Shown: piece after piece, positions 23,800 through 32,070 of the stretch
How positions within the stretch are numbered: position 1 is the stretch's first letter
Layout: the number at the start of each line of letters is the position of its first letter
Assembly (NCBI GenBank): GCA_016178625.1
Contig: JACOSX010000040.1
Location: forward strand, 1-42,146
Source of the DNA: Ignavibacteria bacterium
Lineage (GTDB): Bacteria > Bacteroidota > Ignavibacteria > UBA10030 > SZUA-254
Reading direction: 5' to 3'
Length of the DNA stretch: 42,146 bases
Made by a program: the position numbers and the translations under genes
The notes under the pieces: model-generated
Told to the model about the DNA's origin: nothing
What the model saw: the letters and a program-made list of their open reading frames with translations, nothing else
Database searches by the model: none

Positions 23800-24626
23800 C
23801 AGAATAACTCCGAGAGTCTGTCTTGAAATCGCCGGAAGATGAAATACCCGGCGCCAAAGGAAAACGATGAATACAGAACCGTCATCACTAAGAACCGTAG
23901 ATCGAAGTAATTGTACAGGAGGTAGTGACGAATGAGCACAAAAATGCGCGTCAGCGGATTGAAATAGACCAGTGTCGAGATCGGCTCGGGAAGCGTCTCA
24001 ACGTTAAACACAATCGGGCTCAGCCAGAAGATCACCAGGACCATCACACCCCAGATCTGACCCATGTCGCGGAAGTATGCATACAGTGTTGCGAGCAAGA
24101 ATGAAATGCCTGTCGAGAAAAGTATGAGGCACAAGACCGGAACCGGTGTGAGCAGCACCAGCGGCGTGAATCCTTTCACAACGAAGACAAGCATGAACAG
24201 GACGAGAAGATTAATGAGATACGAAAGGACACACGTGCTCGACGAGGCAAAGATGATAAGCGTCCGGGGAAAATAAATCTTCTTCATGATGCCGGACTTC
24301 GCGGCAAGCGAATTCATCGCACTGAATGTGCAATCCTGGAAAAAGGCGTAACTGATGATGCCGGCAAGAAGGAACAGAGGATACTCGGGGATGTCGCTTT
24401 TAAAAATATGAGTGAAGACGAAGTAATAGACAGCAAACATCAACATCGGATTAAGCATTGACCAGATGTAGCCGAGAGCGGAGTCGTGGTACTTCAATCG
24501 GAAATCGGCAATCGCTAATTCCCGAATGATGTTCATGTGCTTGGCAAACTCCCTCGGCTTCGGGGGAGCTGTCATGTGCAGAACCCCCGCCGGTCTCACC
24601 GCTGATTCAACTTCCGCTGTCTTCAT
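23799..24626 (-). CDS. wzm: ABC-2 type polysaccharide export permease (Wzm-like)
   Basis: A 275-residue inner-membrane permease with six predicted helices. The N-terminal amphipathic segment (HMNIIRELAIADFRLKYHDSALGYIWSMLNPMLMFAVYYFVF) with its 'YHDSALGYIWSMLNP' is a hallmark of the Wzm/TagG/KpsM family. LLAGIISYAFFQDC and 'VFWLSPIVFNVETLP' follow, and 'IFRRFQDRLSELF' at the end is the usual cytoplasmic tail. It forms the channel with the Wzt dimer. It starts three bases after the upstream methyltransferase/coiled-coil gene and overlaps wzt by one base. Confidence 0.94.
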   Translation of the reverse strand: MKTAEVESAVRPAGVLHMTAPPKPREFAKHMNIIRELAIADFRLKYHDSALGYIWSMLNPMLMFAVYYFVFTHIFKSDIPEYPLFLLAGIISYAFFQDCTFSAMNSLAAKSGIMKKIYFPRTLIIFASSSTCVLSYLINLLVLFMLVFVVKGFTPLVLLTPVPVLCLILFSTGISFLLATLYAYFRDMGQIWGVMVLVIFWLSPIVFNVETLPEPISTLVYFNPLTRIFVLIRHYLLYNYFDLRFLVMTVLYSSFSFGAGYFIFRRFQDRLSELF

Positions 24627-24629
24627 ATC

Positions 24630-26816
24630 TCAGATTTTTTCTTTCGGCACCAACCCTAACGACGTAAGTGTTCGGTACATTGGCGAGGAGAGGATGCGGC
24701 TGAGTTTCTGCTCGACCATCGTCCCCCATGCTTGAAGTTCCTGTACTTTGATCTGGCTTTTGCTGTACCGCAATTGGAGATCGGACTGAGACTTCTGATA
24801 CGTATCAAATGCAATCACTTGTTTCTCCAATTCTGCTTTTGCCTGACGCGCTGCGAGTGCCTGCTCTTCATAGTTGCGCTGGAGGTTACCGAGGAATGCC
24901 GTTTGTTCGTTCACACGAGTTTCGAGCCGTATGATTTTCTCTGCGCGGTCCACCGATTCACCCTGAACCACTTCGAGGCGGGCACATTGTGCTTCGAGAT
25001 CTTTCGTCAATGTCGATACAAGATCCGTTTTCTCCAAGGCCGTTTTCCGGAATTCTCCGACTGTTACTTGTAACTTCTCAAATTCCTGATGAACTCTCGC
25101 CAACTCAGTTGAACGCTCACTCATCAGGTGCTGGAGATGTGTTATCTGCTCACTCAATCTGGATCGTTCTTCCTGCGTTCTGCTCAGCTCCTCTGCATGG
25201 GTATTGTAAAAGCGCTGCAATTCCTGGTTTTTGTTACGAAGCTCCGCGATCTCGCCCCCCGCGGAAGAAGCAAGACGTTTTTCTTCCTCAATCGTTTCCT
25301 CCAAGTGCCGTATCATCGCCGCGCGATTGGTGAGCTCTTCATCCACCGTCGACACAGCGCAGGATTTTTCATCGATAATATTCCGGAGGCTTTCTACCTG
25401 CGCAGTGAGAGCAGCAATTTCTCCTTCGCGTACCTTGAGAAGGTGATCGTCATCTACAACTTGTTTCCTCACTTCTTCAAGACGCTGTCGTAGTTCACCT
25501 TTCTCTTCATCGCCTTGTGTGATGAGCGCCGACCGTTCTGCAAGCTGGTCCTCCAACTTTTGTATGGTAACTCTCAGACGCTCGTACTCTGCGGCTGCTT
25601 CATTCAGATGAATTTCGCGTTCCTCAATCTTTGCCTTGAGTTCCGACACTTTCTCCGCAAGAGCATTTTGTTCTTCTTTGAGTCCGTTTGCCCGTGCGGT
25701 TCGTAGATCGTACGCCTGTTGCAGTGTCTCAATCGATGCATGGGCATTGGCAAGGTCGTTCTCGAGCACTGCCACGAGTGAGTTGCGCTGCTCAACCGTT
25801 GCCTCTGTCTCCTCAAGTCTCTGCCGATATGTTGCAATCTCTCCCCGGAGCTGATGGACAAGACCTAAACGCTCTATATTGTCCGCGCGGAGCGATGCGA
25901 GATCAGTATGGGTATCGCGAAGCTGACTCTCAAGTTGTTGCTTGTTAGACAACATTTCGCGCGTTTTCGAAATCTGACGAGTATCATAATAGCAGGAATT
26001 GCTGCCATCGGCGATCTCTCGCGAGAGGAGGTTATCTGAACAGATAGCGATAAGGCATGAAGGCTCAGTAAATTGTTCATCCTCCGGCGTTAGAGTAAAA
26101 AGATCATCGCGGGTGTAGAACCGAAAATAATCATCCTTCCATTGATACAACGACCAGATTGTCGATGTCGTAAGGAGTTTTTGACCAATAAAGATTGAAC
26201 TTTGGAAATACTTCTTGAGGAATTCCGCAAACTCGACGGCGGTCATTTCTTGTCGTCGAGAAGGACCATGTGCAACTTCGGCTTCGACGGGCGGGTGTTC
26301 AAGCGTGAATGAAATGACGGCAATCCCCTCCGGGGTAAGTGTGTGTTTCAGATTCTTAAGAAGCCCATGCCGCTGTTCTGTGTTGAGATGATTGAATAGC
26401 CCATCCACGATAATGGCGTCCATGTTCTGTTCCCCGAATCCAGAATCCATCACGGGGCGTGCTTCATAACGCGCTCGTGGAAAGCTTGCGTACTTTTCCC
26501 TCGCCTCGCTGATTAATGTTTCGTCTGGATCGATCCCTATGGCTTCAGCCGCATTCAGCGAAAGAAAGGCAGTTCCATACCCTTCTCCACATGCTATATC
26601 CAACACTCGTTTGTTTTTTACAAACCTCGACGCATAAAGGTATCGATGGTAGTGTTCCAGTGATAGCAAAGGATCAGAATTCTGAGGATGGAATCGCGGG
26701 ACAATGGCGAGATCAAGATCATCTGTAACGATTGCTTCCCCTTCAGTTGTGGTTTTGATATTTGTTGATAAGGATCCCTCATCCGTGGTCAGAATGGTAG
26801 CGTGATTTGACATCAT
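24630..26816 (-). CDS. N-terminal SAM methyltransferase with very long C-terminal coiled coil, putative chain terminator/ruler
   Basis: Of 728 residues, about 50-240 are a methyltransferase: VLDIACGEGYGTAFL at 71-85, acidic AIGIDPDE, and a degenerate motif II region (DAIIVDGLFNHLN). Residues about 285-690 are an almost unbroken coiled coil rich in Glu, Gln, Leu and Arg. The C-terminus is SRILSSPMYRTLTSLGLVPK, possibly a docking tail. The order, methyltransferase first and coiled coil second, is that of E. coli WbdD without a recognisable kinase. AAGGAG precedes the paired ATG codons. It directly precedes wzm, and the opposite-order protein directly follows wzt. Ruler function is inference; a scaffold role is the alternative. 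Confidence 0.78.
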   Translation of the reverse strand: MMSNHATILTTDEGSLSTNIKTTTEGEAIVTDDLDLAIVPRFHPQNSDPLLSLEHYHRYLYASRFVKNKRVLDIACGEGYGTAFLSLNAAEAIGIDPDETLISEAREKYASFPRARYEARPVMDSGFGEQNMDAIIVDGLFNHLNTEQRHGLLKNLKHTLTPEGIAVISFTLEHPPVEAEVAHGPSRRQEMTAVEFAEFLKKYFQSSIFIGQKLLTTSTIWSLYQWKDDYFRFYTRDDLFTLTPEDEQFTEPSCLIAICSDNLLSREIADGSNSCYYDTRQISKTREMLSNKQQLESQLRDTHTDLASLRADNIERLGLVHQLRGEIATYRQRLEETEATVEQRNSLVAVLENDLANAHASIETLQQAYDLRTARANGLKEEQNALAEKVSELKAKIEEREIHLNEAAAEYERLRVTIQKLEDQLAERSALITQGDEEKGELRQRLEEVRKQVVDDDHLLKVREGEIAALTAQVESLRNIIDEKSCAVSTVDEELTNRAAMIRHLEETIEEEKRLASSAGGEIAELRNKNQELQRFYNTHAEELSRTQEERSRLSEQITHLQHLMSERSTELARVHQEFEKLQVTVGEFRKTALEKTDLVSTLTKDLEAQCARLEVVQGESVDRAEKIIRLETRVNEQTAFLGNLQRNYEEQALAARQAKAELEKQVIAFDTYQKSQSDLQLRYSKSQIKVQELQAWGTMVEQKLSRILSSPMYRTLTSLGLVPKEKI

Positions 26817-26819
26817 CCA

Positions 26820-28022
26820 TTACTCCTTCATTAGTGTAGTATACAAGTTTTCCACCTTCCGTGCATGGCAACGCCAGCTCAACTCATCGAATGAGCCCTC
26901 CTCACGAATCCATGCACGCGTACCTGAAAATTCCTTAGGATTACGATCTTTTTCTTCGAGAGATTTTAACACACATTCTCCTAACGACGAAGCATTATTG
27001 GGCTTCGCAACAGTGACCCCGGGGAAGTGACGCACCACCTCGAGCGCGCTTACAGTTTCGGTAAGGACAACAGGCACACCGCTTGCAAGTGCTTCAAGTA
27101 CAATGAGACCAAATCCTTCTGAGAGAGATTGACACACCACGAGATCCAGGCCCCTCATCACCGCAGGGAGATCATCACGTTGAGGGATGAAAAGAACACC
27201 GTCGCCCAACTTCATCTCTTGTTGGAGTTTCAAGATTTCATCGTAGTATTTCCTGAACGATGGCGCAGTGTCGGCATTGAGAACACTACCGATGATAACG
27301 AATTTCACATCATTCCTTTCTTTCAGTACGAACGAAGCCGCTTGCAAAAAAAGGTGATGCCCTTTCGTCGGCTCGTAGCGTGCAATCATGCCGATGAGCT
27401 TGATGTTTTCTCCAATGCCCAATTCCCTGCGCAATACACTCGTTGCGCTCTCTTGTTGAGGATAATACACGGAGGTGTCTACCCCTGGATGGATCACCTC
27501 AATCCTGCGTTTCAACCAGAGTGTTCGATTGATCAGATCTTTCTTCACAGCAAGAGAGTGTGCGACGATCATTCGTACTGTGAACAACGCAAGAATGTTG
27601 AACGCAATGATACGTGTCCACTCGTAGAAAAAGACCACATTGTAGACCAACGGTATTCTGAAGCGCAACACCGGAACCGCGACGAAGGCAAGCGATAGCA
27701 CATCGCTGCAATGGATGATGTCGATCGGATTCTGCTTTAAGAATCTTTGAATCTCCTGTGAAGCTTTCACGGCGTTAAAGAACATCGCGGGTCGAACTAA
27801 TTCTTTCAACATCATTCGTTGGTATGGCACAATTACGGTCCTGACGCCCAACGCCTCAACTTTTTCTACAAATGCACCACGCTGGTTAAACATCATCACC
27901 GGTTCATATCTTGACCGATTGAGTTCCTTTAAGAGATAATATATCACATATTCACCGCCACCCATCTCTGTATACAGGTTTATGAAGAGGATGGTGATTT
28001 TCTTATCGGGACGTGAGGTCAT
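26820..28022 (-). CDS. family 4 (GT-B) glycosyltransferase
   Basis: A 400-residue GT-B enzyme. TILFINLYTEMGGGEYVIYYLL provides the glycine-rich acceptor loop (split around residues 9-30), DIIHCSDVLSLAF is the Rossmann core, and KLIGMIARYEPTKGHHLFLQA opens the donor domain. The E-x7-E motif is SEGFGLIVLEALASGVPVVL. The ATG overlaps the stop of the preceding GT2 by four bases, and three bases separate its stop from the next gene. It probably builds the exported glycan. Donor sugar unknown. Confidence 0.9.
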   Translation of the reverse strand: MTSRPDKKITILFINLYTEMGGGEYVIYYLLKELNRSRYEPVMMFNQRGAFVEKVEALGVRTVIVPYQRMMLKELVRPAMFFNAVKASQEIQRFLKQNPIDIIHCSDVLSLAFVAVPVLRFRIPLVYNVVFFYEWTRIIAFNILALFTVRMIVAHSLAVKKDLINRTLWLKRRIEVIHPGVDTSVYYPQQESATSVLRRELGIGENIKLIGMIARYEPTKGHHLFLQAASFVLKERNDVKFVIIGSVLNADTAPSFRKYYDEILKLQQEMKLGDGVLFIPQRDDLPAVMRGLDLVVCQSLSEGFGLIVLEALASGVPVVLTETVSALEVVRHFPGVTVAKPNNASSLGECVLKSLEEKDRNPKEFSGTRAWIREEGSFDELSWRCHARKVENLYTTLMKE

Positions 28023-28918
28023 TCTTTTTTCTCGTCGACGTTACCAGTGGAATCATCACGATTATGTGAGATCATCGCCGTCAAGAATCCCGCAACCACC
28101 GCGATCTGCGCGAGCACGATCAGAAAGAAAAGAAGTGCAGCTTTTCCTAACCGTTGGACGGTGAACGGATGGACCAGCAAACCAAGGTAAACCGCCATAG
28201 GAATAGATGAAGGTCTCCCAAAGGAATTACGGTTCAGTCGATAGAACAAGTAAGATCCCTTTCCCTGGTCGTATTGGTGTCGAACAAAACCGATCAAGTC
28301 AGCATCATTGTAATGATCGACAACGATAGAAGGATCGAAGAGAACTACTCCACCAGCGCGTACAATTCGATACGTCAGGTCTCGGTCCTCCGCACCCATG
28401 CGGAACCGATTGTCGGGCCCGCCGACCTTCTCCAGGATCGCCCGTGTGTATGCAACATTATTGCCGGTCAGGAACGGAGCTTCAACGCGATCGCTATTGA
28501 GGGCGGTCTTGAGATAATTGTTGATAAGATCATTTGCTTCTGCGTAAGGGTTGGTGGGATTCCCTGTTCGGGAAGCCCCTCCGATTCCAACCGCCGGAGA
28601 CTGCCGGAACCGCCCGTGATATTTCGAAAGCCAATCCTTAGGCAGCACGCAATCATCATCAGTAAATGCGATGTACTCACCGTGGGCATAGCGCAACCCG
28701 GCGTTACGGGTCGCGGCGAGACCTTGATTCTCCTGACAGTGATAAATGATTCTACTTTCTGCTGAGAGTGTCTTCAAATATGCATCAGTCCCATCGCAGC
28801 TTCCATCATTCACGACAATGATTTCATAGTCTCGGAAGTCTTGTCTAAAGAGACTTTCGAGTGTCTGACGGAGTAATGGCAATCGATTATATGTTGGAAC
28901 AATCACGGAAAAGGTCAT
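28019..28918 (-). CDS. family 2 glycosyltransferase, first gene of the large minus-strand array
   Basis: A 299-residue GT-A enzyme: FSVIVPTYNRLPLLRQTL, EIIVVNDGSCDGTD, GLAATRNAGLRYAHG, AFTDDDCVLPKDWL (DxD metal site) and MGAEDRDLTYRIVRAGG (catalytic acidic residue). A C-terminal hydrophobic segment (AALLFFLIVLAQIAVVAGFL) anchors it to the membrane. It faces the divergent promoter region, so it is the probable first cistron of the glycan operon. No strong Shine-Dalgarno sequence is seen before the ATG. Confidence 0.9.
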   Translation of the reverse strand: MTFSVIVPTYNRLPLLRQTLESLFRQDFRDYEIIVVNDGSCDGTDAYLKTLSAESRIIYHCQENQGLAATRNAGLRYAHGEYIAFTDDDCVLPKDWLSKYHGRFRQSPAVGIGGASRTGNPTNPYAEANDLINNYLKTALNSDRVEAPFLTGNNVAYTRAILEKVGGPDNRFRMGAEDRDLTYRIVRAGGVVLFDPSIVVDHYNDADLIGFVRHQYDQGKGSYLFYRLNRNSFGRPSSIPMAVYLGLLVHPFTVQRLGKAALLFFLIVLAQIAVVAGFLTAMISHNRDDSTGNVDEKKE

Positions 28919-29304
28919 TACAACGTGGGATTCGAAGACTCTTTAAGAACTTGCCAATGGCATTTACCGATTCAGCATGTCGATTCAGAAGAGAACGACG
29001 AGGAAAGCAAGGGTTTCTCGGAAAAGAGTGGAACGATACTTTGACCGGATCAACTGACAAATTGGATAATCCACCTTAAAATTTTTTCAGAAGGTACACA
29101 ATATTGAGTTGAGAATCAAGAATTTTTACCACGCGGGTATCTTTTTTCTGACGTTTATCATCATGAAAAACTAAACCGTCGCACGGGGCATGCATTATAT
29201 CGAGAATAAGATTGTTCCATGATGATCAATCAGTATGAATACGTTCGCGAAGATTCGTGATAATTGCATTCCATCCGTTGATTATCGTATATTTAGGCAC
29301 GTGT
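28919..29304. promoter_or_regulatory. divergent intergenic promoter region between the glycan operon and the TPR membrane protein
   Basis: No gene is seen in these 386 bases. A plus-strand sigma-70-like promoter fits TTGACC (29041-29046) and GATAAT (29065-29070) with an 18-base spacer, giving a leader of about 230 bases. A weaker minus-strand candidate for the large operon is TTGTCA (29055-29060) and TATCGT (29033-29038) with a 16-base spacer. The two overlap, which would allow mutual interference. No riboswitch or attenuator structure was recognised. Confidence 0.45.
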
Positions 29305-31269
29305 ATGACCCTCTTGACGAAAATTATCCTTGTCTGCTGCTTGTGCATAGTTATCCTCCACGTCTGGGGGGCACTTCAACCTTCTCATGCCAACTGGGGG
29401 GTTCACTACTTTGCGTTCGTAAACTCAACTGTTGCCGGTCTGTGTGTCGGCATCTTCCTGCTTCTGATCAGTCCACGAATCCAGAACACGTTGCTTGGCC
29501 GTTTTGAACGGCTCCTCCATTTGCTTTCCCGCTACCCAATCAGTGTGAGTTTCCTGATCGTCTTTGGAGTGTTGTGTGGCTTGATCTACCTGTTTCCGGT
29601 ACGCGGACACCTCCTCGGCGATAGTGCAATTCTCTTGAGGTCCGTGCCGCGTGGAGTTTCTGGCTCAGACATTCCACCCAACTTCCGAAATCAACCGCTT
29701 GTCTTCTGGATCTATCGTTGGGTAATGGAACTGTATCCAATCGGTTCTTCACCCGATCCTGCCAGTGTGTACTACGCCATCGATATTCTCGGTGCGTTCG
29801 TGTATCTCTGGCTAATCTTTTGGACAATGCGTAGGATCGAACGACCGCTTGTTGAGAAAGTGTTGCTTGGACTATTTCTGTTCTTTGGAGGTGGGAGTAT
29901 TTTCTTTTTCGGATACGTTGAGAACTATGTATTCCAATATGTGATGATGACCGCGTACCTCATCACCGGCTGGTTTGCCTTGGAGAGACGGGTGAGCATC
30001 TGGGTCCCACTAGTACTTTTTGTTGTTTTAGTCTTGCTTCACCTCGGTGATCTTGTTTTCCTTCCTAGTGCAGCGCTGTTGGTCTTGTTTCGATGGGGGA
30101 AAAATAAGCTTCACACCGCTTTACTCCTTGCAGCAATCGCGGTTTTCGGTCTCATTGCGTCTTCAATTATCGGATTCCGGATCACTGATCTCACCCGCCA
30201 CCTCGGATCAGGAAGCGTTGATTTCTTGCAGCCTTTTACTGCCATAGGTGGAAACTTTCCCTATCCGATGTTTTCGTTGGTTCATTTGGTCGATGTGATG
30301 AATTCACAACTCACGATTGTGCCGTGTGGGTTGTTTCTTACAATAATCCTTTTCATGGCACTTCCAAGCGAACATCGATGTAATAATCCGACTATGGTAT
30401 TCCTCCTCGCAGCGGCGGCCTGCGGACTCCTGTTTACATGGTTAGTCAACAGCGGTTTAGGTCTCGCGCGAGATTGGGACCTGTTCTCCAGCTTTTTCTT
30501 ACCACTCATGGTTCTCCCTGTTTACTTTCTCACTCAGCAGAGCACAATCAGCCATCGCCGGTACGTGATCGTAGTTGTTGTTCTGATAAGTTTCCTTCAT
30601 TGGGTACCACGAATTGCGATCAACGCTGATCCGGAATTACATCTGGCTCGGGTGAAGGTTCTGAATGACCCAAGATTTCTCTCACGATCGACACAGCTCT
30701 CGTACGATGAAGCCCTTGCCAATTATTTTTTTGATAACGGGCAATACCGAGATGCGCGTGTCTATTATGAACATTTCTTGACTATCGATTCGACCAATCC
30801 TCGGATCATCGGTAATATTGCTGATGTGTATAGGAAACTTGGAGATCGTGATAAGTATTTCCGGATGCTTAAGCGTGCCGTTGCAATTAACAGTCCTGAT
30901 CCAGGTGTTTACTCAAATCTGGGCGTCGAATATGCGAACCGCGGCGACACGACAGCCGCCATCGCGTTAAATGAAAAAGCGGTTGAACTCAATCCGACGA
31001 TGCAGAAGGCAATTGCCAACCTCGGAATTCTCTATACTAGTAGGAAAAACTACCCGTTAGCCGATAAGTACTTTACTACGGCGATCGATCTCGGGATGAG
31101 AGATCCCCTCCTCTTCCGGTATGCAGGTGATGTGTGTGTGTTTCTGAGTGACTATGAGCGTGCAGTCGGGCACTACGATCAGTATCTTTCACTCGTTCCG
31201 TTGGACAGCAGAGTGCGGCACGTCCGCGACCAAATTTACCAATCGCTCGCCACATCGAGAAAGCAGTAA
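29305..31269 (+). CDS. polytopic membrane protein with C-terminal TPR repeats, putative GT-C-type glycosyltransferase
   Basis: About 654 residues. Residues 1-450 hold roughly ten membrane helices, and about 455-650 hold at least four TPR units (for example NPRIIGNIADVYRKLGD, PGVYSNLGVEYANRGD, QKAIANLGILYTSRKN). The first loop after the early helices has VRGHLLGDSAILLRSV, an acidic site in the position used by GT-C enzymes. Membrane helices plus TPRs recall TMTC-type protein O-mannosyltransferases, but this is an architectural comparison only. I chose the ATG at 29305 because AGG lies seven bases upstream; a GTG at 29257 would add 16 residues. It is the only glycan-locus gene on the plus strand. 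Confidence 0.75.
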   Translation: MTLLTKIILVCCLCIVILHVWGALQPSHANWGVHYFAFVNSTVAGLCVGIFLLLISPRIQNTLLGRFERLLHLLSRYPISVSFLIVFGVLCGLIYLFPVRGHLLGDSAILLRSVPRGVSGSDIPPNFRNQPLVFWIYRWVMELYPIGSSPDPASVYYAIDILGAFVYLWLIFWTMRRIERPLVEKVLLGLFLFFGGGSIFFFGYVENYVFQYVMMTAYLITGWFALERRVSIWVPLVLFVVLVLLHLGDLVFLPSAALLVLFRWGKNKLHTALLLAAIAVFGLIASSIIGFRITDLTRHLGSGSVDFLQPFTAIGGNFPYPMFSLVHLVDVMNSQLTIVPCGLFLTIILFMALPSEHRCNNPTMVFLLAAAACGLLFTWLVNSGLGLARDWDLFSSFFLPLMVLPVYFLTQQSTISHRRYVIVVVVLISFLHWVPRIAINADPELHLARVKVLNDPRFLSRSTQLSYDEALANYFFDNGQYRDARVYYEHFLTIDSTNPRIIGNIADVYRKLGDRDKYFRMLKRAVAINSPDPGVYSNLGVEYANRGDTTAAIALNEKAVELNPTMQKAIANLGILYTSRKNYPLADKYFTTAIDLGMRDPLLFRYAGDVCVFLSDYERAVGHYDQYLSLVPLDSRVRHVRDQIYQSLATSRKQ

Positions 31270-31304
31270 CAAGTTCTGTGATAATAAAACAGAGGAAATT
31301 TTTG

Positions 31305-31378
31305 TGGGCCCTGCAGGACTTGAACCTGCGACCCGCTGATTATGAGTCAGCTGCTCTAACCAACTGAGCTAAGGGCCC
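31305..31378 (-). tRNA. tRNA with CAU anticodon (probably tRNA-Ile2, otherwise elongator tRNA-Met)
   Basis: A complete cloverleaf of 74 bases: acceptor stem GGGCCCT/AGGGCCC, D-arm with AGTTGGTTA, anticodon stem GCTGA/TCAGC around the loop CTCATAA, variable GGGTC, and T-arm GCAGG-TTCAAGT-CCTGC. The 3' CCA is not encoded. C4-G69 and C5-G68 pairs and the overall similarity to tRNA-Ile(CAU) favour the isoleucine form, whose anticodon C is modified by TilS, but Met cannot be excluded. It is convergent with the preceding membrane protein gene. Confidence 0.92.
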
Positions 31379-31402
31379 CTGCTTCTAAAGAAAAGTAGCT
31401 AA

Positions 31403-31431
31403 AATATACCCTTTTTTGATCGGATATTCAA
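31403..31431 (-). promoter_or_regulatory. sigma-70-type promoter of the tRNA gene
   Basis: On the minus strand TTGAAT (31426-31431) and TATATT (31403-31408) are separated by 17 bases. Transcription would start about 20 bases upstream of the mature tRNA 5' end. Confidence 0.55.
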
Positions 31432-31457
31432 ATAGTTTTGAGGAAAATAAATCATTA

Positions 31458-31486
31458 TTGACTCAGAATGCAGAAATTGCTATATT
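31458..31486 (+). promoter_or_regulatory. sigma-70-type promoter for the zinc-ribbon gene and rpsU
   Basis: TTGACT (31458-31463) and TATATT (31481-31486), each five of six to consensus, are separated by exactly 17 bases. The start would be near 31493, leaving a leader of about 147 bases before the ATG at 31640. No clear leader structure was found. Confidence 0.6.
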
Positions 31487-31639
31487 AGTAAGTGATGAGA
31501 TGCTTCTCGGTATATATCCTTTTGTCTGCCTGAATGGAGCACACCCCGGACAAATTTTCCAACCGTGAACGCTGCAATCATTTTCTCACACATCGCATCA
31601 AACAATCAACCTTCCACATCATTAGGAGCAGGTACACGC

Positions 31640-32035
31640 ATGGCGCGAACGAAATATTCTGAGCAATTTTGCGGCTACTGCAATAAGCCAACGAGGATGG
31701 AGTTCGTGGGGGAAATGGATGGAGTGCCAGGAAAAGTGTGGTTTCGGTGTACGCGGTGTCACCACAACAGCTTAATCGCACTGATAGCCCAATCGGCGAA
31801 TCAAGCAAACATTAAACTCGATGCATCAAGCGCAACACCGTACAATCCGTTGCAAACGTTTAAGATTGGAGAATCAATTTTTCATTCAGAGTGGAATGAC
31901 GTTGGGAAGGTCATCAGTAAAATGAAGACCTCCGATGGCAGTCAATCGATTCTCGTGTCATTTGAAAAACAGGGACAGCGTCGGCTTATCGAAAACCTAA
32001 AACCAGAGCCAGCAGACCTTGCACATACTGAATAG
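31640..32035 (+). CDS. small zinc-ribbon protein with C-terminal CarD/SH3-like domain, function unknown
   Basis: About 131 residues. Two CxxC knuckles (Cys11/14 and Cys37/40; CGYC and CTRC) form a probable zinc ribbon. The C-terminal part (TFKIGESIFHSEWNDVGKVI, then ILVSFEKQGQRRLIENL) looks like a small beta-barrel related to the CarD/DUF3553 pattern of 'G..V.H..fG.G.V', which is sometimes found in RNA-polymerase- or nucleic-acid-binding proteins. I chose the ATG at 31640 because AGGAG and CAGG lie upstream; longer frames add 25 residues without pattern. It lies 35 bases upstream of rpsU and shares its promoter, which suggests a link to translation or transcription. No name is assigned. Confidence 0.75.
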   Translation: MARTKYSEQFCGYCNKPTRMEFVGEMDGVPGKVWFRCTRCHHNSLIALIAQSANQANIKLDASSATPYNPLQTFKIGESIFHSEWNDVGKVISKMKTSDGSQSILVSFEKQGQRRLIENLKPEPADLAHTE

Positions 32036-32056
32036 TGTGTTAATATTCATTTTGGA

Positions 32057-32067
32057 AGGAGGTGATT
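32057..32067 (+). promoter_or_regulatory. extended Shine-Dalgarno sequence of rpsU
   Basis: AAGGAGGTGAT is an 11-base perfect complement to the canonical 3' end of 16S rRNA and ends three bases before the ATG at 32071. It decides this start over an upstream in-frame GTG at 32062 that lies inside the site itself. Confidence 0.85.
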
Positions 32068-32070
32068 TGG

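Noticed and set aside
31148-31339. A short plus-strand frame ending in VGPAGLEPATR
   Set aside because: That ending is the well-known artefact of translating the antisense of a tRNA gene.
31305-31378. The tRNA as an attachment site of a genomic island
   Set aside because: No integrase, no direct repeat of the tRNA 3' end and no mobility gene were seen nearby.
32062-32070. GTG at 32062 as the rpsU start
   Set aside because: It lies within the Shine-Dalgarno sequence itself; ATG at 32071 gives the normal S21 N-terminus.
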